From NCBI GenBank assembly GCA_038373865.1, contig JAXGGA010002306.1, forward strand, positions 61,546 through 125,545: 64,000 nt of DNA. The letters run 5' to 3'. Below the pieces are notes generated by a model. The model was not told the DNA's origin, searched no databases, and worked only from the letters and a program-made list of their open reading frames with translations. Shown in pieces: positions 1-11,919 of this stretch; position 1 is the first letter of the stretch; each line of letters starts with the position of its first letter. This DNA comes from Uloborus plumipes (Eukaryota; Arthropoda; Arachnida; Araneae; Uloboridae). Made by a program: the position numbers and the translations under genes.

Positions 1-243
1 GTCACACCGCATCTCTTCTCCGGCGATAGACTTCTGTCACGGGGTTGCCGCTTCTCGGGGACACCTGCGCCAAATTGGGAGCCAAAACCGGGAAGAAAAA
101 ACTTCAGAAGTTGTTGAGATTCAGCCAATTGTGCAATATCTGGAATGCAGCATGCATGGTCATGAGGGGAAAGTAAGGCAGTGGGGGGTTAACCTCTATA
201 ACCTTTGGTTTTAACCAAATGGTGTCAGATTTAAAAGCATATA

Positions 244-742
244 CAGGTGCGTAGAAACTGCGGGAACTCTAGCTCCCCCTGGAATATTTCAGACAGGCTT
301 AGCTCACTTGGGAAAATTTCTTTACTACATCATTCTACAGCACTTATTTTTTTCCTCAAACCCGTTTTCACATATGTGATCTATAAAATTCACCCTATGT
401 CACCGAAAATCATCAAAAGTCATTTTTTAAAGGTACCATTTGGAATTTTTCTGTTAGAAAAGTTTGAGATTTCCTACTTCTGAGCAAATATTCCATCTAA
501 AACTAAGTTCATATTAAAAATGCAAAAATGTCTTTAAACTTGTCCTTCTGGGGAAAGAGATGTTAGCATTGTTTTTAAATTCCTTTTATGCACAAAAAGT
601 GTTTATTTGAACTTTATGACTTTATAACTGATCTTGTGTGTAAAGGGGAGAAAAGTGTGTCTTGCGCCCCCCCCCCCACCCAAGCGCAAAAATCCGGCAT
701 TGCGCCTGGCTCCCCTGTTTATAAAAAGTTCCTACGCCCCTG
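244..742. mobile_element. hAT-type non-autonomous element (499 bp)
   Basis: The ends are inverted: CAGGTGCGTAGAAACTG on the left and the complement of CAGGGGCGTAGGAACTT on the right. They are flanked by agcatata (236-243) and agcatatc (743-750), an 8-bp target duplication with one mismatch. CAG...CTG ends with 8-bp duplications are the hallmark of hAT elements. There is no transposase coding; the inside is AT-rich with a run of 11 C near 667. Confidence 0.75.
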
Positions 743-815
743 AGCATATCATATACCTGATGAATTGAAAACTCGTGATATAACTCCAATGAGTTAGTTA
801 AGCTACGTTACCTAT

Positions 816-1094
816 ATGGGCCGAGGTAACCCGATCGGTAAGGTGTCGGACTCGTGACCGAAGGGACCCGGGTTCGATCCCAGCCGATCAAAGATCCACC
901 GTCTTGATTAATGGTGGCTGGGGGACGTTAAAAATGTCGTGGTCACAAAGTCGTCCAAGCCTCTGGGGGTGCTAGGCCAAGGGTTTGCTCGGCCTTTGGT
1001 CTGGTTCAAAAAGAACAGAGCGCTCTTCAGGGTCCTATCTCGGTTAAACCACGAGTTGTGGTAGGTACGGGGGACCCTAGAGTGAGTGAAGTAT
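816..1094 (+). mobile_element. tRNA-derived SINE with target-site duplication
   Basis: The head (about 818-893) is tRNA-like, with a box-A-like segment (taacccgatcggtaagg) and a box B (GGGTTCGATCC), but the acceptor stem does not pair, so it is not a functional tRNA. A unique body of about 200 bp follows. The unit is bracketed by direct repeats gttacctat at 807-815 and 1095-1103, the expected duplication of LINE-mediated insertion. The element should be transcribed by Pol III from the internal promoter; the LINE partner is not visible here. Confidence 0.8.
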
Positions 1095-1257
1095 GTTACC
1101 TATGCAGCTGAACTTTGTTTTAAATCAATGAAAGAAGTATAAGAAGAGGAAGACAGTTGAAGAAAACAGGTCGTGGGGGAAAGATGGTAAAGTAGTTAAT
1201 TTATTACGTTAAAAGTCCTTTCATCGTGTAGAAATAACAAAAAATTAAAAAGTGCCG

Positions 1258-1625
1258 ATCACCTTGTCTAGCGGTCAGAGAAGTCTGACTGGAATGGGGA
1301 GGTCTCGGGTTCGAATCCCTGCTCTCTGATGAACTTTCTGCATGCGAGATTTTTTCTATGTATCCGGCCAAAGCGAACTCTACTTAGAGAGTTCCTCCCG
1401 TACACTTCTGGCATGCCAGTAAACATCCTGGCATGTCCCTTCCAGAGTATGGCGCTAGACTTGAGCAAACTTCCTTGGCCAGACTGCGTAGCGGTCATAC
1501 TAAATCACTAAAATTCACGGACGGAATTCAAAAAATTTTCGCCTTGCCGTTATTCTCGTCCTGCTTCCCCTTCCCACATCCTAGAATGTATTGGCGCCCC
1601 TGCGGAGCTGCTGTGGAGTGAGGGG
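1258..1625 (+). repeat. Second tRNA-like SINE (borders uncertain)
   Basis: A tRNA-like head (about 1263-1330) has ttgtctagcggtcagag as box A and GGGTTCGAATCCC as a strong box B. The sequence downstream to about 1620 is unlike the SINE at 816 and could be its body. I see no target duplication and no paired acceptor stem. A decayed tRNA gene is the alternative. Confidence 0.45.
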
Positions 1626-3850
1626 GAGCGTGGACTTGTAGAGATGCTTCAGCGACATGGTCTCACGGACCTGGTCTAGATGCTCTGAACCAGGGGGACA
1701 TGCAACAACATAAAGAAAAAAATCCCGATTTAAAATGAAAAAAAATATATCACCAAAAAATTTACTATTTATTACAGTTTCTGGTTGTTTTCAAAAATAC
1801 ACAATTGGATAATTACTTTTTGCAGTTACTTTTTCCGAATGCAATATTTCTGAGCAATTAAAAATAGAGCCAGAGTAAAAACACAAGCTTTTTCTCAGAA
1901 ACTTCAACATATTTTTTGAAGTCTTTGATCGGGGTGTCTGAAATATTACAATAAACAACTATACTCTCTTTTTAAAAGATTGGTGTAGACTTGATTATTT
2001 GTGGAACTTGATTTTTTCATGTTTATTTTATTGGGTTTTTTTTCCTCCATTCATCTTTTTTTACTTGAAAGCTATTTTTTATGAAGAATGCCAAAGTTAC
2101 CCCATGAATTCTTTTAAGTTCATAATAAACAGTATTTGTAACACTTAAACAAGCTTACTAAGCCTTTTCAATAAGCATAACATTATAGTGTATTATATAA
2201 ATAATCGAGCAAAAAGTAGTTGAACGGAGCAGTTTAATCTAAAATAGCGTTTCGGACCTTTTTTGGCCCGCGGACCGGTAAAAACAATTTCAAGAAAAGT
2301 AAAGGATCTTTTCTCCTCTCTTCCCTTTTTCCCCCAAAATAAATAAATAAATAAATAAAATTTCTTGCCCATTAAAGCTTCCCAAAATATATTTAAAAGC
2401 AAAATAAATACAAAGATAGATAATTGGTGCAAAAGGTGCATGTGCATAATTACTACACATTTAAGAAAATCTTCTGGCGACAATAAAGCTCCCCCAAAAT
2501 AGTAAAAATTATGTTATAGCAGCGGTTGGCAACCTAACTTGACTGAAGATCTAGTTTCCATGTTTGGAGTGAACTCAAGATCGACTTAGGGAGAAAGGTG
2601 TGATGCATGCACGGTTAAGTTGAGACGTCAAATTATAGGTAACTATCAAATAAAAGTTTGATATTTATTTAGCTTTAAACTACCAAAAAAATGCCATGTT
2701 CATCCACATAAAAATATTTTCAGACACAAGTATTAGTAAGCTTTAGTAAGTTTTTTTAAGTGTATAAGGTAGTGAACAGAAAAAACTCCAGCGACTATAA
2801 AAAGTTGGGAAACTTTTCAAAAACTTTCGATTTCGACGTTCAACTTAATTTTGTTCCAGAAGTGAATGTTCGTTAATTCTGCGCAGACAGAAAGCAAGGT
2901 TCGAAGTACTACAGCGGCAATACTTTGTTAGGTTATTACTAGTTAGGTTTCCATTCTTCTTTGCTAGGTTTCCATTTAGGTCTGTTCTTTGTTAGGTTTT
3001 CATTTAAGTCCTTTAGATCAACTCTAAAATTTTCTATTGGATCGAGTTCGCCACGCATACGTCAATTTTCCGTCATCAATTCAATTCTAATTCCATACAA
3101 CATATGAAGCATCTTAAGACTTCAAGTGATGAAATACCTAAAAATAACTGCAAGCGATAAGTCGCCAGAAATCGAATCCCACCTTTTCGAATCCGAATAA
3201 AAACCGAGATCTACCATGAATATGGAAAAGAGCAGGGAGGAAAAAGATACTAGTACAAAATCTCCTCGATTTCCGGTCACAGAAGTCACTTGGACAGCAC
3301 TGACCACTGATCCATCAAGTTCGGACACACATCTGATTTTCGTAAGTCAAGAAAAATAAGTCTGGATACAAGCCTCCGTTTCCAGTTAATCGTTATCTAA
3401 TGATCTAAGGTTTCGTTGTTCATTGTACTTGTTTATGAACTTGTTTGTTTCTTTGGAGTGATGGAAGGAAAGTAATTGTGATATCCAAATGCCGTGAAGA
3501 CATTGTTACACAATTTGGAATTGACGATTTTTTTTTTTTAAATCTTGGTTACTAAGTTTTGGGCTATAAATCAAGTTTTTCAGAAGCCAAAATCATTTGC
3601 AAACCTACTACTGTAGGTGTATTAGATTTTCTAGAAGCCTTTTATGTTGACAAAAATTTAAATAATCTCTGTAACGAATCTTTGCTATTCCGCATATATC
3701 TCTAATTTCAATCGATTGGCTCAAATTTACATATTCTGAAACGTCAAATATTACTTCAGCACATGCTTAGATCTGATTAGTCCATTTTTTTCCTTTTTTT
3801 GTATTTGAACTCCCCCATAACCTTGTTTCATTCCATTTGCTTGCCTAGCA
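1626..3850. other. Gene-free AT-rich DNA
   Basis: No credible coding region. The open frames on both strands are short and of low complexity. There is an AAAT/AATA microsatellite near 2337-2360. A possible hAT-like terminus (CAGCGGTTGGCAACC) lies at about 2520, without a visible partner end. Confidence 0.6.
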
Positions 3851-3879
3851 CTGAAGAAGGAGGGCGTTGCCTCCGAAAC
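3851..3879 (+). ncRNA. Hammerhead-ribozyme-like core (degenerate)
   Basis: CTGAAGA (3851-3857) is followed by a GGAGG/CCTCC hairpin (3859-3863 with 3870-3874) and GAAAC (3875-3879), the order of a hammerhead catalytic core with stem II. Hammerhead motifs of this kind are known from Penelope-like retroelements. There is one extra A before stem II, and I could not find a convincing stem I. It may be a dead remnant or a chance match. Confidence 0.25.
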
Positions 3880-6507
3880 ATGTTTGTTCCTTTTAAAACT
3901 TTTAATCTTACTTGTGTTTTTAAACGTTGTATCACATTTTACCTAATTTATGCACAAAGCTATCGCTTTTTAATCACAAATCAAATGTTGCTTTGAAATG
4001 AAATTGAAAAAAAAGAGTTGCAAATTTCACGCTGAAATATGAGAAATAAAATTAACGAACGTAGAGAAAACCGGCCGGTGATTGAACACACAAGCGAATT
4101 TTTAATTTCGAAAATTCATAACGTCGTTGAAAACTGCAGCATTTGCGACACAACAGTAAAGACACTTTAGATGATACATGTAATTTAAAAAATGGGATAG
4201 CGTTCATGGTTGGCTTGATTGGTTTGATTATTGGTGCAAGAGCCTTATAGGCTATAGTGCGCCAAACGATATTTTTGTCTAAAATAAAAATATGCTGAAA
4301 CTAAAATTATTAAAATACGTCGGACATAACACTTCTAAAATTTTAAAAACATTTCTAAAAGAGACACATTTACAAAGCTTAAATTCTGAACAAGTCAAAA
4401 GTAAAAACTGTCTAAAATTTTCAATTAAAACTAGTAACAGAACAAACGAAACAAAAACGGCTCACAGAAACAAGGACACTAAATCAAACACAAAAAGTCA
4501 ATTTCCCTAAGAGTGTTTAAGGTGCTGGATTAGATTTTATGAAGGGTTGAAGCGAGAAAAAGTGACCAAACCCAGGTGCAATAAAAAAAATATTGACTGT
4601 CTGAAAAGCGTAGATTTTATTTAATATTCACTAAAAAAAAAAAAGGATTGGAATTACAGTTCTAATTATCTTAGAATTTCCAACCAAATTCGATCACAGA
4701 AAAAATCGTTCCTTCAATTAGTATCAATGTTCTAAATGGGCATGTATGTTTTCCTCATCAAGATTGAGAAAGAATGCAAATTCAGTTTTAAATTAATGCC
4801 TCCGTTAAAATCTTACAGATATGACGTAAGGTTTACTTGGATTCTTGAAAATCTTAATTTATTTATAAGGAATTTCGACCAGTAACCTAATTCTTGGCCA
4901 TTCTGGAGTGAAACTAATCAAGTGAAATTCTCAAGTGAAAATATTCAACATTAATTTCATTTTCAGCTTGGTTATTTGTTTAAGCTTAATATAACTACCG
5001 CAAACGGTTACAAAAATAAATTCCAATTGAATAAATTCTAATTCAAATAAATTTTTAATTTCTCTATCGCAGGAAAAGCCTCAAAGCAAAAGCAAGGATA
5101 TTATTTGCTCACACTCAAGCAAAAGTTCACTCAGGTCTCAGGTGGTAAGTATCCAATTTAAAAGCTTTTTACGTACTTTAAAAATGTTTGTATATTTTTA
5201 CCTGTTTAATTTAGCAACGTGTAATTTTCACACCATAGGTAGAAAATCCTCTGAAAGGTATTTCCACTCTTTCCGATGGGAATAAAAAATCGAAACGATC
5301 TGCTCGTTATTTCGCATAGAAAGAGCAAATTTTCATAATAATCGGTGGAGTAGTTCAGGCGGGAAAGCGTAACAAACATTCTTACTTTCGGATTTAAAAT
5401 GTCAATAAGGATTTCATATATATAGCAATAAAAATGTTATACATTTCTGAAACTTGCTTCGCTTGTTTTCTCCATTCAAAATTTACGAGTAGCAAGTTTT
5501 TTTTTCTTCTAGCATCTTTTAACAGATGCGCCTCAACGTTAGAAGACGGGAGGTCACTGTAACTTCCCTAGAAATATCTTAATTTGACAAATCTGATTTG
5601 AGGATTCGACAAACTTGGACAATATTGCAATATTACCCTCTTCTCATTCTCTCTCTCTTTTTTTATTTAATCATTTGGTCAAATTCGGAGCTTTTTTCGA
5701 AACTTTACCCTCCTTAAATATTCGTGTCACCCCATGCCCTTAAACCTATCAAATACAAGCTTAAGCCTTCAGTATCGTCGTTAAGGCGGATCAGGTTCCT
5801 GGCTTTTGGAAATTAATGCATTTTCATCAAGCGTGGTTTTTGCTGTTTCTTTATGTAATCTCATTAAACATATAACTTTTGTACCCCCCCCCCTCCCCCT
5901 TCATGGAAAAATTCAAAATGTACAGGTTTTCAGACATAAATTTCAAATTAAAAAAAAATCCATGTTAATGGGACATCATGTTAAATTTTCGTTGCAACAT
6001 TCTTTGAAACATCCAATGCGAAAAAAAAATAATTTTGGCGTCCTTCTGGCGATGCACGCGAAAGCACTTGACGAGGCAGCGTCGCCAAGCTGTCTATTAA
6101 GGGCAATGATGCCCCCATTATTATAATTCAATCGCAGTGATTCCATCACTTCCTCTTCGTTCCTGTTGCCAACGAACGGAGACAAACTGAAGGGTCATCC
6201 ATCTACTTCAGGCTCTCCCCCACGCTCATCAAGAGGTTCCGGCGAAGTTAAGGTGACTTCACATAAAAGTTTTCTGCCGATGTATTTATTTATTACACGA
6301 CACGTGGCAACGCGGGAGCTCATCCTCTGCTCCTTTTGTGTGGATCGTCTGCCAACCCCCTCTCTTCCCCCAGGCATCTTAAAAGTTCCGGTCCTAGGGA
6401 GGGAGTTGACGGAAGTTTTAAGAATTCAGGATCGAAATTTTTACGATAACGTTTGGAGGACCCCTGCTTTTGATTTTTTCCCTTCCTATGGAAATGAGTT
6501 TCCCCTT
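3880..6507. other. Gene-free DNA with TE debris
   Basis: No gene recognised. The segment near 5290-5400 (cggtggagtagttcaggcgg and a following gcgtaacaaacat) resembles the subterminal part of short Helitron-like repeats seen elsewhere in the window, such as near 56110. Open frames near 5800-6580 have no recognisable domain and overlap each other on both strands. Confidence 0.5.
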
Positions 6508-7765
6508 GCATCCACGGTTTTAGATCTGGTTTTCTCAAAGTTTTTTGTGGTTGTTGTTGTCTTGCGCCAGCTAGGCTAGCAATTTGGGGTACTCTGCTTC
6601 ACTTTTCCAACTGTACCGTAATTTGGTGTGAAGTCCGACTTCCACAGCAAACACATGCCATATGACCCGTTAGGCCAACCATTCACAGCATAGAAATACA
6701 TTCACACAACGAAAGACAAGGATTGCACAGGGCCTGATTATCCAAAAGGCACGGGAAGCTTGAGCTTCCCCTAAATAATTTTAAGGGGGCCCAAAAATGA
6801 CTGAAAACCTGTGATTTAAAATTCTAGTTTCTGCTTTTAAATGCTTATCTAAAGGTAATTGTAGTTCAATAAAAATTTTCTGAAAAGTTTAAAAAGTGAA
6901 GACACATTTCATAAAACATTAATCCCACCACAAGCTATTTTTAATTGTGGGATTTGACTAACTATTTTACCATGTACTTTTATTATGGTGTATTAATTCT
7001 GTGAAGAAATAAATCTAATTTAACATCGAATCATAGAATTGCAATGCAACCATGTATTATGTATGAAAATTCTACGTATTAGCGGAGGAAGGGGACATAC
7101 TTTGACCAGAATTCTGCTTGGTCAGCTCTTAGAAATGATATGTACTCTAAGCGAGATTTGTTTCAATGTCTCAAGGGAATAGAAATCCCCCCCCTCAAAA
7201 AGAGAGGGGCCTCAAAATGAGACAAAGCTTCCCCTAACTTCACGGGTTAATCGGGCCCTGGGATTGCATCCACGAATTTTGATCTGGTGTTCTCAAAGTC
7301 TTCGTGGTTGTTGTTGTCTTGTGACAGCTAGGCTGGCAATTTGGGGTGCCCTGCCTTACTTCTCTAACTGTACCGTAATTTGGAGTGAAGTCCGACTTCC
7401 CCAGTAAACACATGCTATATGACCCGTTAGGCCAACCATTCACAGCATAGCAACACATTCACACAACGAAAGACGAGGATGGCATCCACGAATTTTGATC
7501 TGGTTTTATCAAAGTTTTTCATGGTTGTTGTTGTCTTGCGCCAGCTAGTTTGGCAATTTGGGGTGCGCTGCCTTACTTCTCTAACTGTGCCGTAATTTAG
7601 AGTGAAGTCCGACTTCAACAGTAAACACATGCCATATGGACCCGTTTATAAGGTAAACCGGAGGACAGGAGAGAGAAAGTACATCCATGCCCGAGCCGGG
7701 ATTTGAAACTGGTGTCTCCTCATCTGGGTCAGATTCCTATGATCACTTCACAAAGTGTCCGGCCA
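6508..7765 (-). repeat. SINE with tandemly multiplied body, minus strand
   Basis: The tRNA-like head lies at about 7680-7760, read on the minus strand, with box B in TTCAAATCCCGGCTCGG. It is followed towards lower coordinates by a body that contains the landmarks GTCGGACTTCA, GCACCCCAAATTGCC and AGACAACAACAACC. This body occurs three times: 7492-7650, 7266-7491 and 6508-6727, unit about 217-226 bp. The last two copies are separated by the hAT element at 6728-7260. The open frames here come from the repeat and are not genes. Confidence 0.7.
6728..7260. mobile_element. hAT-type MITE inside the SINE body array
   Basis: The termini are CAGGGCCTGATTATCC on the left and the complement of CAGGGCCCGATTAACC on the right. 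They are flanked by perfect 8-bp duplications ggattgca (6720-6727 and 7261-7268). Removing the insert and one duplication rejoins two SINE body units. It belongs to the same family as the element at 16529-16950: both carry gcttgagcttcccct just inside one end. No transposase coding. Confidence 0.88.
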
Positions 7766-7895
7766 AGTTTTTCGTTAACAACCAATTTCACAAAGCGTAC
7801 ATAATTTAATTGTCACATATATTTACAAGACATGAGCATGCACGTTAACTTTCACCACAAGTGCTTTGTTTAAATCCTTCGAGATGTGAATTAGT

Positions 7896-8136
7896 ATGGC
7901 TACCGTAAAGCAGGGTTACTTGGACCCTAGGGAGTTAATTGAGCCCACTACAATAAAATGATAAAATCTAGGTTTGGTACCTACTAGTTGAAGACTTGCA
8001 CGTAGTTCCTCGTTTCTCCAACAGGTAGAAACCCTCTGCAGTCTCTAACGCTAGTACCAAACCCAGATTTTATCATTTTACTGTGGGCTCAAGTAGCCCT
8101 GTTGTGGGTCCAAGTAACCCTGATTTACGGTATCCA
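7896..8136. mobile_element. Palindromic MITE (about 240 bp)
   Basis: The outer 30 or so bases are inverted: TACCGTAAAGCAGGGTTAC at about 7901 pairs with gtaaccctgatttacggta at about 8115-8132, and the match continues into CTTGGACCC. Further inside, aaaatgataaaatctaggt pairs with the segment near 8070, so most of the element can fold on itself. The target duplication is not resolved. Superfamily unknown. Confidence 0.6.
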
Positions 8137-8172
8137 TTCTTTTTGGAATGCGTAACCTTTTACATTAGCTTT

Positions 8173-8640
8173 TATACGAGGTGGTCAGTCAAAAAGTTAG
8201 TTGTACTGCTTAAGAAAACTATAGAGACCAGAAATTTTACAAGAACTTTATGAAAAGCCTGAACTTTACGTATAGCCTGAACTTTATGTCTCTATTATTT
8301 AAGCATTTGGAGATACGCGGTACAAGTTCTGTCAATGCCTTCTTCTAATAACTCACGTCAAAAGACTAAGAACTATCTTAAATAGCAGTCTTTAACTCGT
8401 CATCTGAATGGTATCGTCGCTTTAAAAGTTCTTTCATAGGGGTCGTGGAACATGAAAGACACAAGGAGAAGAATTTGGGCTTTAAAAAAAAGTAATTTTA
8501 CCCTTTTCGTCTGAGCTTTTTCAGGAGACCAAGCGTTTATTTTGTCGCAAGTGGTTTTTCATTTCCATACCATGCCACAATCGCTTTCTACCAGCTGTTC
8601 AAACAATTTTAAAATAACATGTACACTCTAACTTTTTAAA
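8173..8640 (+). pseudogene. mariner-like transposon relic
   Basis: The segment begins TATACGAGGTGGTCAGTC followed by AAAAAGTTA, which resembles mariner terminal repeats (ACGAGGTG...AAAAAGTA) next to a TA. At 8397-8450 the plus strand reads SSSEWYRRFKSSF, close to the EW-x-RRF helix of the mariner transposase DNA-binding domain. No catalytic D,D(34)D region is visible, and the rest is frameshifted and AT-rich. A degraded end may lie near 8620-8640 (ctaactttttaaa). I infer a dead internal-deletion copy. Confidence 0.4.
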
Positions 8641-8658
8641 TTAATTTTTATAATCCCA

Positions 8659-8926
8659 CTAGCTTATTATCCGGCGTTGCCCGGATTGCATTATGTTCAA
8701 CTTATTTCATGCTAAAATGAAATAGGTGAGCCTTAAATTGGCAATTCATTATTAATCGTTATCTTTGTTGGAAAACACTCATATTAAAATGTATTATATT
8801 TTATCAATTTGTATGCTTAAAGGCTTATCTCTATTTCTCTACACATTCAAAATCGAAAGAAAATGGCCATTTTGAAACAAAAATTTCAGTTTTGAGTTTT
8901 TGGATTTTTTTTTTTTCATTTCAATA
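8659..8926 (-). mobile_element. Helitron 3' part, minus strand, 5'-truncated
   Basis: On the minus strand the element ends with the hairpin ATCCGGGCAACGCCGGAT, then AATAAGCTAG, followed by host T. That is the stem-loop plus CTAG terminus of Helitrons. The interior (acaaattgataaaat, and the segment containing aaaatggccat) matches the short Helitron at 51407-51809. The 5' end is lost at the neighbouring element that starts at 8927. Confidence 0.65.
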
Positions 8927-9013
8927 CCCCAGCAGCACCAGAACGTTCAAATTTGGTGCAAAAATGGTGTTATTGGTCAAATAACGGTGCTAAGTGTCCC
9001 TTGAACGTTATTC

Positions 9014-9301
9014 GACGTGCAAAAACAGTAATATTATCACGGTGTCATTTCAGTGATTAAAGAACGTGATGTTTGACGTGCAAAAACAGTTATCACGGTG
9101 TCATTTCAGTGCTTAAGGAACGTGATATTTGACGTGCAAAAGCAGTAATATTATCACGGTGTCGTTTCAGTGCTTAAGGAACGTGATATTTGACGTGCGA
9201 AAATAGTAATATTATCACGGTGTCATTTCAGTGCTTAAGGAACGTGATATTTGACGTGCAAAAACAGTAATATTATCACGGTGTCATTTCAGTGCTTAAG
9301 G
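9014..9301 (+). repeat. 61-bp minisatellite, about 4.7 units
   Basis: The unit starts gacgtgcaaaaacagtaata and continues through ttatcacggtgtcatttcag to tgcttaaggaacgtgatat. Units differ by a few substitutions, and one lacks about 5 bases around the taatat segment. It lies wholly inside the AACGTG-rich element and supplies most of the motif copies. Confidence 0.85.
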
Positions 9302-9563
9302 AGGTGCTTAATTTCTCAGAATTGAGGTCGTGAATTACTGCTTTTTAGAAAGGGGGGAGGAATCATATCTGCAGAAACTTTAAGTTTTATCCTAAACAAC
9401 TTTTTCTCCCAAGATCCTAATCAGATTTGCATGCATTTCAGTAAAAAAACATTATATTCATACTAATAATATGATATGATTTACGCCCTTAGTCTTTCAT
9501 AGATGGCGTCTCCTGCAAAAAAATTTTCTTTTAAAGTATTATTTTTCTCCCTCGATATGATCA

Positions 9564-9632
9564 AGTAGCGTCTAGTGGTTAGCGTGTGCTGCTGGAGGCG
9601 CAAGGGACCCGCGTTCGAATCCCGCGGAATGA
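9564..9632 (+). repeat. tRNA-like sequence inside the AACGTG element
   Basis: Box-A-like tagtggttagcg and box B GTTCGAATCCC are spaced as in a tRNA, but the acceptor arms do not pair. It is probably a SINE head or a tRNA pseudogene. A comparable sequence lies in the GTGAC-dense element (18972-19043, minus). Confidence 0.45.
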
Positions 9633-11161
9633 ATATGTTCAATTCAAAGTTATTAAACAATCAATAATTAAAATAAGTTAATTAAGTAATTAAATGATTA
9701 AAACCAAGATGGCGACGATCATGGATCAAAAATGGCGGATCAAAAACGACGTCACGGTTAAAACACGTCACGGCCCCGGATAGTGGGGTATACGTAGTAT
9801 ACGTTTTTAGCTGGGGAACACTGAAAACAAACGTATTTCCAGAACCTAAATATAACCTATCATTCCACGTTCAAAACTGGGACAAAAAAAGGTGGTTAAC
9901 ACCAGATTTCGACGTGTCATATTACCATCGATCGATGAGATACATAGACGTTGACAACACGTGCTGCGAGAACGTGTTTTGAACGTGCCGGCTGGTGCGC
10001 TCTGTACGTGTAAAATTATAAGTCGTGTATCGCGACTTCACTTCAACAGTCCTTTCAATTTAAAAATAAACTCACACTTGGACGACTTCTTTTTTCTTCT
10101 TTCTGAAAATCAAGTGCTACTCTAATACATTTTTAGTGCAGGTGATCATAATATATGAGGTTATCAAACACTCACATTCATTTCACAGCACATAGGTATA
10201 CAATTCACAGCACATAGAAAAAAGACATTTTGGACTTTTGTCAGATCATAGATAATGAGTTCAAAAATGTTTCACTCATTCATCTAATCATATCCTGACA
10301 CCTGGAGATTTCATTCAGGGCGTCATAACCGAGGGTTTTGTTGATTTCCAGGTATCAGTCACCTTCCTCGGCTCAACCATTGAAATCATCAATCACTAAC
10401 ATTCATGCAAATTCATTCATTCTATTTCATTCACACACATTCACACACACACATTCTCACTCACTTTCATTCAACACAATTAAAAAATCAATAACAATTA
10501 AAATACAACAAGTTAAAATTTTCACACAGATTAACTATAAAGAGGCCATCACCATCTGAAAAGGAAAACTGATTATACATAAACATACACTCAGGTACCT
10601 TAAAAAATAAATAAATAAATAAATAAAAAGAATAAATCAAAAAAATCAAAAAAAAATAAAATTTTTGCAGTCAAGTAGGAAAAAAAAAAAAATCAAAAGA
10701 AATAAAATCAAAAAAAAATTTTTTTAGCAAAGTTATGGCCAGTTAAAAAAGAAAAAAAAAAGAGCTCAGACTTTAGAATGGTTATTATCTATTTTCTTTC
10801 CATTGCTTCATTCTCATGATTTTATTTTATTTTTAATTTCAATTACTTTTACTTCATTTCCTCCTTTTTTTTTTTTTTTCCAAGATTCTTCATATTATTT
10901 TTTCAATTTTCTTCTGTTTTCAAAAAATTTCATTTCTTCAGTTCTCAATTTTTTTTTTCAAAAACTTCAATTTTTCAAAATCTTCAGTTTTTCAAACATT
11001 ATTCTTGAAATTTTCAGGAAATCTTCTATTTTCCAACTTTCTTGGAATTTCAATTTTTTTTTGAAATATCATTAATATTTATGAAAATATGTTGCATATA
11101 TACAGATGAAATATGTACAATTGACGATGAATATTTACAATTTCCGTACGACTTCCACGAT

Positions 11162-11919
11162 TCACCGGGTGATGCTATGATGGCCATATGCTAATGTATT
11201 GACCAGATCAGGAAGGATGTATCTCTTGTCATCAAATGGAGATAATGCAGTTTTATTCATCTGCAGAGTGTACAGTTGGTGGGCATCACTACCAATTTTT
11301 ATCATTCTCTCTCGGGTTGCTCTAACGTCTTCGAGACATTTTTTATAATCGTTGTGAGTGATTTTTTTCTGAACCACCCGTCGAGAGACGCCCTTTGCAG
11401 TTTTCTTCTCCATATTCGATAACTTGATGGAATACATCTTTGATCTTAACCCTACGAACTCCTGAATAATCTTCCCATTCGCCTCATCTTTAAAGCACCC
11501 AATACTCTTCTTATTCACATTACTATGAAGTGGATGATCCTTCGGATACTCAGATGTATCATATAGATGGAGATAGGGTTTCATGTCTTCATAGACGTCT
11601 TCTGTCTCAATCTCATACATTAATGAGTCTGTGTCTGTGAAGAGAAGTTCAGCTCTTATGCCATACAGGTTTAAAATGTGGTTATAGTGGAAGTCGTACA
11701 TAAGAATTTTGCTTATCTCCAAGATGACGAACCCCACGTAAATAGGCCGGTTGAGCATTATAGATGTTTTCACCCGCTCAACACCGGCAAGCTCCTCAGA
11801 GAAAATTTTAAACGAGCGGAAACTAGGTGCCGCTGCAACTTTCAGTGCACGTCGCTCTGTCTGGACTAGTTGGATGTCCACACGATTCCTCAGGTTCTCC
11901 ATCGTTTTGCCGTACATCG
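11162..11919 (-). pseudogene. Protein-primed DNA polymerase B, C-terminal copy (left arm)
   Basis: Read on the minus strand from about 11919 this is the copy-back version of the polymerase fragment in the right arm. It starts at the NS-x-YGK motif (motif B region; here NSMYGK, where the arm keeps an A/G mismatch). It continues through the palm motif C (FTDTDS) and the thumb segment containing GLRSKMYS, and ends at the natural-looking C-terminus (TLAYGHHSITR then stop). The exonuclease domain, motif A and the N-terminus are absent, so it cannot make an active polymerase. The open frame extends upstream to 12160 only because it runs antisense through the right arm. About 250 codons without a stop suggest a young duplication or homogenisation between arms. 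Confidence 0.8.

Larger units (their letters stand above)
8927..10005. mobile_element. Non-autonomous element dense in AACGTG/CACGTT
   Basis: The left end reads CCCCAGCAGCACCAGAACGT. A degraded inverted counterpart (gaacgtgccggctggtgc) lies at about 9981-9998. Between them the hexamer AACGTG or AACGTT recurs in both orientations, partly through a 61-bp minisatellite. A tRNA-like sequence with intact box B sits inside (9564-9632). No coding. The right end abuts the polymerase palindrome at 10008. Superfamily unknown; the right border is uncertain. Confidence 0.45.

Noticed and set aside
6166..6579. 137-codon plus-strand open frame
   Set aside because: It runs into the SINE body repeat, overlaps two opposite-strand frames and has no domain or codon pattern supporting a gene.
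9014..9301. Regular repeats considered as a CRISPR array
   Set aside because: The 61-bp unit repeats in full without unique spacers, the genome is eukaryotic, and the array lies within a transposable element. It is a minisatellite.
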